Assembly: GCA_038147395.1 (NCBI GenBank) | Contig: JAYQTM010000001.1 | Coordinates: forward strand, 1,550,001 to 1,614,000 | Reading direction: 5' to 3' | From: Eutrophovita brisbanensis | GTDB taxonomy: Bacteria; Pseudomonadota; Gammaproteobacteria; Burkholderiales; Eutrophovitaceae | DNA length: 64,000 bases | Shown: positions 53,142 to 62,261 of the stretch, one piece after another | Layout: each line of letters opens with the position of its first letter | How positions within the stretch are numbered: position 1 is the stretch's first letter | Made by a program: the position numbers and the translations under genes | Notes under the pieces: model-generated | Database searches by the model: none | Seen by the model: only the letters and a program-made list of their open reading frames with translations | What the model was told of the DNA's origin: nothing

Positions 53142-54085
53142 TCAGAAACTTATGGCCTGACTACCAAATGAATTAGCCAAAAGCGCGCTGACCTCGTCTG
53201 CACGCGGTAACGCATTAGTACCACCATACCCTTCACACGTCAGTGCTGCCGCAGCGCTCGCATATCGAAGCGCTGCCTGAATATCAACATGTCGACAAAG
53301 AGCGCACATTAAAGCGCCTGCGAAGCAATCTCCAGCACCAGTCGCATCTTTTAAATCAATATTGAAAGCTCGCGTACTGAATGACGTGAATGAGTCTGCA
53401 TACACCGAACCCTCATCGCCTTTTTTTAAGATGGCAGACCTTGCACCAGCACCTAGCGCCCAGGAAAGTATTTTTTCAGCGTTGCGCGTACCGATTAAAT
53501 ACTCGGCATCCTCTTCAGACAAAAGAAAGTAGTTAACGTTGGGTAAAAGTTTTTCAATCGACAATCTGAAATCGCTATTCCTGATGATACTCGGACGAAC
53601 ATTCGCATCTAAAACGATATGCCCCCCAGCCTGGCTTACCACTTTCATTGCAGAGCCAACGGAGTCAAACATACTCTCACTGATTGCGAGCGATATGCCA
53701 GAGCTATGAAAAAACCGCGTAGTCTTTAATAGATCTAACGGGAGATCACGAGGCTCATAACTTGCAGCAGCCGATTGATTACGATAGTAATCAAAGTGAT
53801 GGCCACGTTCGTCATGATGAATGAAATATACTCCAGTCCTGCGATCTGCCACTATCGATATAAATTCGTCGGAGATACCCTCATCTCTAATAAAACATCG
53901 AATATCATCAGCAAAAGAATCAGATCCAAGTTTCGTCAAATAAGCGACAGAACCGCCAAGCCTTGCAGCAGCGACAACGCAATTTAGGGTGTCTCCACTT
54001 ATACCTTTTAGGTACGACCGTCGATTTCTCCGGATTGTGAGAACTCAACCATCGGCTCCCCAAGGGACACAATATCAATAGTCAT
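53142..54085 (-). CDS. kdgK: 2-dehydro-3-deoxygluconokinase (PfkB family), broken by a one-base frameshift
   Basis: KdgK phosphorylates 2-keto-3-deoxygluconate to KDPG. The main frame (53939 to 53142) has the PfkB C-terminal signature DATGAGDCFAG and most of the fold. Its N-terminus is missing there. ATG at 54085 starts TIDIVSLGEPMVEFSQSGEIDGR and soon meets a stop. Another frame continues YLKGISGDTLNCVVAAARLGG and then YLTKLGSDSFA. Adding one base near 54014-54016 joins DGR to YLKG and gives 314 residues, family-typical. It lies 51 bases downstream of eda. A sequencing indel is the likeliest cause. Confidence 0.87.
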
Positions 54086-54136
54086 GTTCTTCTATTCACT
54101 TAACTTTCTTATCAAGGCGCTCAGCGTCAAAACCAT

Positions 54137-54739
54137 TCAAAGAAATTGTCGAACGTACTGAAGAATCTTTTGCTCATTTTCGATGGAAGGCTCTAATCCA
54201 CCAAACAGAGCGGAGCCGATCCCGACCAACGCTGCCCCAGACTCCAAGTATTGTCGATAGTTACTTAAGGTGATTCCTCCAGTAGGACACAAGTTGATGT
54301 CGTTAAATACTGACTTGAGGGCTTTAATCATTTTTGCCCCTCCAACATCTGCTGGAAATACCTTGACAATATCCGCTCCGATTTTATGGGCCTTAAGTAT
54401 CTCGGTTGGCGTAAAAGCACCCATCATGAGACCCTTGTCACCCAAACGAACAGACTCGGCTATTTCTTCGTTAACCATTGGCGACACGATATAATCCGCG
54501 CCAGCGGCGAGGCTTAACTCCGCCTGTTGCTTAGAGCACACCGTACCCGCTCCAATAAGCACTGAATCGTCGAAACGATCTCTCAAACGACCGATCAATT
54601 CGAAGGCGTTTGGCGTTGTTAGCGTGATCTCGATCGTACGAAATCCAGCAGATAGCAACAGCTCAGCAACAAACTGTGTTTGTTGTTCGCTTGAGAATCT
54701 CAATACCGGAATAACCGGACCCACGCTTTCTAAACGCAT
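54137..54739 (-). CDS. eda: KDPG aldolase (2-dehydro-3-deoxy-phosphogluconate aldolase)
   Basis: A 200-residue class I aldolase that splits KDPG into pyruvate and glyceraldehyde 3-phosphate. The Schiff-base lysine is K126 in DIVKVFPAD, with E37 in TIEITLTTP as the general base and the phosphate-binding loop CPTGGIT. Length fits (E. coli Eda is 213). Together with kdgK downstream it forms a two-step KDG to pyruvate module. A GntR/FadR-type half-site lies upstream. Confidence 0.93.
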   Translation of the reverse strand: MRLESVGPVIPVLRFSSEQQTQFVAELLLSAGFRTIEITLTTPNAFELIGRLRDRFDDSVLIGAGTVCSKQQAELSLAAGADYIVSPMVNEEIAESVRLGDKGLMMGAFTPTEILKAHKIGADIVKVFPADVGGAKMIKALKSVFNDINLCPTGGITLSNYRQYLESGAALVGIGSALFGGLEPSIENEQKILQYVRQFL

Positions 54740-54762
54740 TATGTTTGATTCATATCGATTAT

Positions 54763-54773
54763 TGGTCCGACAT
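54763..54773. promoter_or_regulatory. possible GntR-type operator upstream of eda
   Basis: TGGTCCGACAT resembles the palindrome TGGTCnGACCA bound by GntR/FadR-family regulators, with one half imperfect. It lies about 25 bases upstream of the eda ATG. GTCGGA a little further out can pair with its TCCGAC. No GntR gene is in the window; this is motif-based inference only. Confidence 0.35.
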
Positions 54774-54858
54774 TATGTGCCAACGCGTCAGTCGGAGGCA
54801 ATTGGAGTTTTTAACTTCAAACCCATCAAACAAATATCAGTAAAACCAAGTGACGGAT

Positions 54859-57800
54859 TCACACTTCTAAATCGTGCACTGAACTCTGCTTGATCAATTT
54901 TAGATTACCCGTTTTTAACACCCGACCCGTTTCACTCGTTTCCTCTCGCGTAATTGAGGCAACATCACCTTGATAGAGAAGCTTACCGCCCAAATCCCCA
55001 CCCTCAGGACCCAAATCAATTATCCAATCTGCACTTCTGATGACGTCAGTATTATGTTCGATCACGACTACCGTCGCCCCCGCATCCGCGAGTCGATTCA
55101 TTGTTTCAATCAACTTCGCAACGTCCGCCATATGAAGACCAACGGTGGGCTCATCGAGAATAAATAAAGTTGTTTTATTTTGGGAGGAAATTCGACTCGT
55201 TAGATCAACATCCCGAAATCTTGAGAGCTCTGACACGAGTTTAATGCGCTGGGCTTCTCCTCCAGACAAGGTGCTGCTGTGCTGACCAAGAGTGAGATAA
55301 CCAAGGCCAAGATCATCAAGGAGCTTTAGTTTGCGAGAAATCTTAGTATGCGCGCTAAAAATATGAATTGCTTTTGCGATACTCAAATTAAGCACATCAG
55401 AAATGGAATGCTCGTTGTACTTAATTTGAAGCGTCTCAGGACTAAATCGAGAACCATTACACACTTCACAAACGGATCGAACATCCGGCAAAAAATTCAT
55501 CGCGATCTTTTGAACTCCCTGCCCTTCACATCCATCACACCTTCCTCCCGCTGTATTAAATGAGAATCGAGAGGCCCCATATCCTCGCACGCGAGCATCA
55601 GTTGTTGCCGCAAAAAGCTTACGAATGTCGTCCCAGATCCCGATGTATGTAGCGGGACATGAACGCGAGGTTTTTCCGATCGGCGACTGATCAACCTCGA
55701 TCAATTGAGCCACTTTTTCAAGGCCGTCAATCCGCGAACAGTCTTCCAGTCTCAATAACTCCGTTTTCAACCTTCCCTTGTCAAGGAATGTCCGAGCATT
55801 GTTTCGCAAAACCCCTCTGATGAGGCTCGACTTGCCGCTTCCAGAAACCCCAGTAACCACAGTCAATCGACCTAATGGAATCTTTGCGTCAATTGACTGC
55901 AAATTGTTTCGGCTAGCCCCATTAATTGAAATGTACTGCGTTTCGCTTGTCACTCGGCGTTTATCTGAAGGCCGGTACTCTACTGGGTTCAATAGATATT
56001 TACCCGTTATGGAGGCTGAGTTTTTTCTTATTTCATCGGGAGTTCCTCGAGCAATCACGTGCCCCCCCTCATATCCAGCCCCTGGCCCCATATCGATCAC
56101 ACAATCTGCGCGATTAATAGTCTCCTCATCATGCTCAACGACAATTAACGTATTACCTCTGTCTTGCAATCCCTTCAGAGTGCGAAGTAACACTTCATTA
56201 TCTTTAGGATGTAATCCAATCGTTGGCTCATCGAGCACGTACACCGCTCCGGTGAGATTCGATCCAAGCTGAGCAGACAGTCTCATTCTTTGCGCCTCCC
56301 CACCAGAGAGCGTGGGAGCGGAACGATTTAACGACAGATACGAAAGACCGACTTGAGATAAGAAAGTCAAACGAGCTAAAACCTCATCAATAAGGTTACC
56401 CGCAACCGCTCGATCTCTCGAACTCAACTCTTCATTTAATAAGAGTTGATGTAACTGACCAATCGGCAAGCTGAGAAAATCCGATATCCCATACCCGTGC
56501 CAATAAACATGACGCGCATTGGCGTTAACCCGAAGACCGCTGCATTCCTTACAGACTTCTGTGAAAGATGGAGTTTGCTTGTGAGCGGACTCGGTTTCAA
56601 ATTCAATTTCCTCTTTAAGATCCTTTACTCGTGTTGGAGATTGATATTCTACGTAGCCCGTTCCTCGACATGACTCACACCAACCGTACTTGGAATTAAA
56701 AGAAAATAATCGTGGATCTAATTCGTCATATGAACTCTCGCAAATCGGGCATGCGCGTTTTACGGAGAAATTATGCTGCTCAAAAATTCCTCCATTCATC
56801 AGTCTATCCAGAGGTGAGAGGACCGTAAAAAAACCATTTCCAAATTCGATCGCCTTCTGAACAATATGGTCCAATTCAACTCGTTGATCCGCTCTGATAA
56901 TCCTATCCGCAACAGGCAGCTCGATCGTGTGTTCAACATATCGGTCAAGTTTTGGAAATTGATCAGTAGGCAAAAACTCACCATCAACGAGCAGGTATGG
57001 AAAACCTTTTTTTCGGAAATTTTCCGCAAGGTCTGCGTAAATTCCCTTGCGCGCACGAATGAGCGGCGCGAAAAAACCAATATGCACACCGTCATACTCT
57101 TGAAGAATACGGTCAACAATAATCTCAGGGTTTGCGCCTCGATACTGACATTACATGTAGGGCAGTATTGCTCCCCCAGTTTCGCGAGTAATAACCGTAA
57201 ATAATGATACGTTTCGGTCACCGTTCCAACAGTGCTCTTGACGCCACCTCTACTGGTCCGTTGCTCTATCGCGATTGAGGGGGGGATACCATACACGGCA
57301 TCCACATCAGGTTTTTTCCCAACCTGAATGAATTGCCTGGCATAAGCGTTTAATGACTCTAAATAACGCCTCTGACCTTCGCCGTAGACAATATCGAACG
57401 CGAGAGATGATTTTCCGCTGCCACTTAACCCCGAAATAATCGTCATTTTCCCATGGTCTATATCAACAGACACGTTTTGAAGATTATTTTCTCTAGCGTT
57501 GTTGATTGAAATAACGCTAGGAGTTTGCTCTCTCACCGATTCCGGAAGTTTCAGACCAGTGGGATGAGTTGCGGATAAACTCGCCTCGTAATCCTTCAGA
57601 GCTTGACCCGTCCATGATTCATCGATCGTCTTAATCTTCTCGGGGGAGCCTACCGCAACCACCTGACCTCCCAGATCTCCCCCATCAGGGCCCAAATCAA
57701 TAATCCAATCGGATGCAGAAATGACATCGAGGTTGTGCTCTACCATCACGACCGTGGCACCGTAATTGACGAGGTGTCTTAATGAATTAAGAAGATTATT

Positions 57801-60443
57801 TGTGTCGGAAAAATGCAATCCCGTAGTGGGCTCATCGAGAAGAAATAACGTATTCTCGAGCGCGCGACTGGCTCCCTCTGCTATAAAACTGGCGAGTTTC
57901 AGTCGTTGCGCCTCGCCACCGGACAAAGTGGGAACCGGTTGCCCCAAACGCAAATAGCCTAAACCGACATCGACGAGTGGTTGTAACTTATTAATCAATT
58001 TCGGGAATGCTTCGAAACAATTAATTGCCTCAACCACGGTGAAATTCAAAACGTCATCGATATTGACTCGACCAAACTGATTTGTTTCGACCCAAATATC
58101 AAGAATGCTTGCTTGAAATCTTTTTCCTCCACAATCGCTGCAGCGAATGTAAACGTCAGATAAAAATTGCATCTCAACAAGTTCAAAACCACTACCCTGA
58201 CAACTGTTACAGCGTCCCTTGCCAGAATTAAAACTAAAGTAGCCTTTATCGAATTTCTTCGCTCTCGCTTGGGGCGAATTAGCAAAAATTTGACGAATGA
58301 CCTCTAATCCCCCCATATAACTAATCGGATTAGATCGAGACGATTTTCCTATCGGCTTTTGGTCAAAGAGAACGACGCGATTAAAAGAGTCAGCTCGCGT
58401 AAAGCTCCTTAAATGACGCTGATCGATCGGCTTTCCCGAGAGTTTCCTCGTGAGCTGTCCGTACAACGTGTCCTCTACCAGCGTAGATTTACCCGAACCA
58501 GAAACTCCAGTAATAGAAATCAAAAAACCAATTGGGATATCGACATCAATGTTTTTCAGATTGTGTCGCCTTGCTCCACGGATACCAAACCACTGAGCAC
58601 TCCGTGAGACCACTTTCTTACGACCAGTATCAACTTTTTTATGGCCCAGGAGATATTCTGCCGTCACTCCAGCGTCAAGGGTCAAATGATCAATGGGGCC
58701 AAAGTACTCGATCTTGCCGCCGAGCTCCCCTGCTCCTGGACCAATGTCCAAAAGGTAAGAGGCAGCACGAATGATCTGTGGATCGTGCTCAACAACGACT
58801 AACGTGTTGCCATTATCACGTAATCTCTGAATCACTTTGATAATTCGACTCAAGTCTCTCGGGTGCAACCCAATCGACGGCTCGTCGAGTAAAAATAGTG
58901 TTTGCGTCAGTGATGCACCAAGAGCCGTCGCCAAATTTAGACGTTGTGTCTCTCCACCAGATAACGTTCGAGACTGCCGATCAAGCGTAAGATATCCGAG
59001 ACCCACCTCCTCGAGAAAATTAAGCCTGGAGACCACTTGTTCGAACACGATTTCCATCGCATCTTCCGATCGATTTAGTAGCGATCGTTCGCGCAATTCT
59101 TCGATTATTTTTTTTAACTTACCGACAGGCAGTAGGTTCAAGTCATGTATCGAGTAGCCAGGAATCTTACTGGCTGCTCCATGAGTCCACTCAACACCCG
59201 GGTGAAGGAAGGCATCTTGATCATCTGAAAGGCGATTTCCGATCCTCCAGAACAACGCATCTGGCTTCAATCGACTGCCCGAGCAATCGGGACACAACGA
59301 ATAAGCTCGATATTTGGATAATAAAACCCGAATATGCATTTTGTAAGCCTTTGACTCGAGCCATTCAAAGAACCGTCGCACACCATACCAATGCTGCGGC
59401 CAAGATTTACGCCAACTTTCCCACTCCTTTTCGCCCTCGAGCACCCAGGCCTTATCGCTTTGGGATAAATCACACCACGGAGTATCAATATCGATCTCAC
59501 GCCTTTTGGCTAATTCGAGTAATTCCTCCTGACACTCAGCGTAGCTATCGGTTTGCCATGGTTTGATCACCCCGTCTCTCAATGACAAGCGCTCATCGCC
59601 GATCACTGCGTCCATATCTACACCAATCGTTCGACCGAACCCTCGGCAAGTCTCACACGCACCTAATGGGGAATTAAACGAGAAAAGGCCAGCACTCGGA
59701 TAGGTATATTGAATCGCACAATCGGCGCATTCAAATTTCGAGCTAAATTCGAGAGATTCTTTAATTTGCTTCTCATCATCCACCGAACTCACCGTACATC
59801 GGCCCTGACCAACTCGAAATGCTGATTCAATCGCCTCGGTTGCTCGATCGCGATCGAAAGCGTTTAGCCGCAAGCGATCAATCAGCACGTGCTGTTCGCT
59901 ACCCACATCAATGAACCGATCGTACCCTTGAGCCAACAGAAGGCCTTTAACCTCCTCCACCGAAAAGTTATCTGGGACCACTATTGGCGCACTAAAAACA
60001 ACACGACCCCAAGGTTGATTAGACAGCGTATCGAGAACAGATTGCGCATTATCCACGCGAACCGGATTTGCACAGGAACGGCAGTACAAATTTGCACTCT
60101 TTGAAAATAATAATTTAAGGTAATCCGTTACCTCGGTCATCGTTCCAACGGTGGAACGAGAAGTCTTCACGGAATTAACTTGATGTATTGCTATTGCAGG
60201 AGGGATACCTTCAATAATTTTCACATTGGGACGGTCCATCCTGTCAAGAAACTGCCTTGCGTACGAAGAGAAAGTTTCAACGTAACGCCTTTGTCCCTCA
60301 GCGTAGAGCGTATCAAACACGAGCGATGACTTCCCAGACCCGGACACGCCGGTCACAGCCGTAATCTCCCCGACAGGTATGTCGATATCCAGGTTTTTGA
60401 GGTTATTCTGTTCAGCCCCACGAATACGGATGTATTTATTCAT
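54859..60443 (-). CDS. uvrA: double-length UvrA (two fused UvrA copies), broken by a one-base frameshift
   Basis: UvrA recognises DNA lesions for nucleotide excision repair with UvrB. Here one gene encodes two full UvrA units, about 1861 residues after repair. The first (1 to about 985) has Walker A GVSGSGKSS, a zinc finger CADC...CETC, and the signatures LSGGETQRLNLA and LSGGEAQRLKLA. The second starts VISINNARENNLQNV with GLSGSGKSS, then CPICESS and two more LSGGEAQR signatures. The frame breaks near residue 1104, at the GGG of 57128-57130 (CCC on the coding strand). Adding one base turns EAQT-LRLL into EAQT-PEIIVDRILQEYDGVHIG and rejoins the rest. Fused UvrAs occur in betaproteobacteria. 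Each half alone would lack part of the ATPase modules, so a sequencing error is likely. Confidence 0.9.
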
Positions 60444-60556
60444 AATTTATATCAAGAGGATCCGATGGTTATCAGGACGAAGTACTGTGAGACATAGGTC
60501 GACAAACTGGCATGAAGGGATAAAATAAACGGGAACTCTACTCGATAAAAGCGACC

Positions 60557-61007
60557 ATGATCTTTAAACTTCTTCGTGCACTGAGGCACGCACTAAAGCC
60601 TGAGACAACCCTATCGACTTTAGATTCCAGCGCCCTTAATGCGGCGATTGCGACACTCTTGATCGAAGCGGCAAGAGTGGACAATAACACGACGGAAGCA
60701 GATATAGCGGAAGCAAAAAAATCACTTAAATTACTTGCAAACATTGATTCAGAACAAGCAGACGAGTTAATTGGGAACGGTTTCACTGCCAAAAAATCGA
60801 CCTACCTCCTATTTGCCGCTAACTCGAACTATTAATCAAAACCTTGATTACGATCAAAAATGTGTTCTGATTGGTGCAATGTGGGCAATCGCCCACTCAG
60901 ACAGTCACATTGACCCACACGAAGATCATATTATTCGAAAGATTTCGGACTTAATATACGTTTCGCACCGAGACTTCATTAACCAAAAAATCAAGAGCCA
61001 AGGTTAG
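60557..61007 (+). CDS. TerB-like (DUF533 type) protein, broken by a one-base frameshift
   Basis: A small helical protein of the tellurite-resistance TerB superfamily. Frame one (60557 onward) reads LNAAIATLLIEAARVDNNTTEADIAEAKKSL, then ends soon after KKST. Another frame carries the rest: PLTRTINQNLDYDQKCVLIGAMWAIAHSDSHIDPHEDHIIRKISDLIYVSHRDFI. Removing one T from TTT at 60812-60814 joins them into 149 residues, the usual TerB length. Acidic residues in the second half may bind metal. Function is unknown. It precedes chaN on the same strand. Confidence 0.8.
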
Positions 61008-61087
61008 CAATCGCGCGAACTTTGTCGGTGAGATTGACTCCATCACTTACCTATTTCTCGCGTGACACAGTCACAAAAGGTGTCTTA

Positions 61088-61987
61088 ATGAGCTCTAAAT
61101 ACCGCCTCTACCTAATTCTTCTCGGGACTGTCCTTTACTCTAGTTTAACCCTAGCAGAAACGACCGCGTCGCTATGTGACGAACCCGGAAGTTGGATTAC
61201 CAACAGCCCAGAAAATTCTGGCACCGATACGAAAAACATCCTAGAAAAAGCCAAAGTTGCGGACTTTGTGTTGTTAGGAGAGCAACATGACCAGGCATCG
61301 CACCATCGATGGCAGGCACAAATGATTGCTTCACTGACCGCACTACGTGACGATATGGTAATCGGCCTCGAAATGCTTCCCAGGTCGGCGCAAAACGTAC
61401 TTGACCAATGGGTCGAGGGAACCATCACGCTCCCCCAGTTTATATCTCAATCTGAATGGTATGACACGTGGCGTTTCGATATCGAGCTATACCTCCCGAT
61501 CCTGGAGCTTGCTCGGGATCAAAAAATTCCTCTCGTGGCTCTCAACGTTCCGCAAGAGATCATTTCCCAAACATCACAGCTTGGCTGGAAAAACGTCGAA
61601 CACGCCACCAAAACTCAGATTGGAGATCCAGCTCCGGCGAGTAATCTCTATCGTAAGTTACTGACCAACGTCTTCGGACAACATGAGGGTAGTAACGAAA
61701 AAAGCATTGACCATTTCATCGAAGCACAGCTTGTCTGGGATCGCTCTTTTGCACAAGGGCTGCTTGACGCGAAGATGAAAACGACACGTCTAGTGATCGG
61801 CATCATCGGATCAGGCCACTTACAATATGGTTACGGCGTGACACACCAATTGAGCGCGTCTGGTGATTACGAAACTGTCACTTTCATCCCGACCAACATG
61901 GGCTCCACGTGTTCGTCCTTAGATCTTCTTGACGAAGCAGGCGAACCAATCGCAGATGCGCTATTTGTTACGTATCCTAATGACTAA
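61088..61987 (+). CDS. chaN: ChaN/DUF399 haem-binding-type protein
   Basis: A 299-residue exported protein with a signal peptide (YRLYLILLGTVLYSSLTLAE) and the ChaN core: FVLLGEQHDQASHHRWQAQMI, which carries the conserved GExHD motif, plus GLEMLPRSAQNVLDQW and GSGHLQYGYGV. ChaN-type proteins bind haem in Campylobacter and belong to the Tiki/TraB-like superfamily, so an enzymatic role is also possible. ATG at 61088 has an AAGGTG site; an upstream in-frame ATG at 61022 is less likely. The end overlaps a PDZ frame in another frame; see the next entry. Confidence 0.82.
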   Translation: MSSKYRLYLILLGTVLYSSLTLAETTASLCDEPGSWITNSPENSGTDTKNILEKAKVADFVLLGEQHDQASHHRWQAQMIASLTALRDDMVIGLEMLPRSAQNVLDQWVEGTITLPQFISQSEWYDTWRFDIELYLPILELARDQKIPLVALNVPQEIISQTSQLGWKNVEHATKTQIGDPAPASNLYRKLLTNVFGQHEGSNEKSIDHFIEAQLVWDRSFAQGLLDAKMKTTRLVIGIIGSGHLQYGYGVTHQLSASGDYETVTFIPTNMGSTCSSLDLLDEAGEPIADALFVTYPND

Positions 61988-62261
61988 AGACGAAGAAAAG
62001 AAAAAGCTAGGCGTCTATTTAATTGACAGTGATTCAGGACCAGTAATAGGTGAAATCATCGATGGAAGCATTGCGCTGCAATCTGGCCTTGAGGTAAACG
62101 ACACCATCATATCGGCAGCTGGACAAACAGTAAAAACGAGTGCGGAACTGGTTGCAATTATCCAAAAGCAAACCCCCGGTTACTGGCTCCCGCTTACCGT
62201 GGAGAGAGACGGGAAGCAAGTTGATATCATCGCGAAAATTCCTCCACTAATGAACAAATGA
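61980..62261 (+). CDS. PDZ domain protein, possibly the C-terminus of ChaN
   Basis: A 93-residue PDZ domain (KKLGVYLIDSDSGPVIGEIIDGSIALQSGLEVNDTIISAAGQTVKTSAELVAIIQ). It starts at ATG 61980, overlapping the chaN stop by eight bases. ChaN proteins in other bacteria are sometimes fused to a PDZ domain. Removing one base near 61982 would join ALFVTYPN to KDEEKKKLGV and make a 390-residue fusion. Other frameshifts in this window make that credible, but coupled separate genes are equally possible. Alone it has no signal peptide, which favours a fusion. Confidence 0.7.
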   Translation: MTKDEEKKKLGVYLIDSDSGPVIGEIIDGSIALQSGLEVNDTIISAAGQTVKTSAELVAIIQKQTPGYWLPLTVERDGKQVDIIAKIPPLMNK

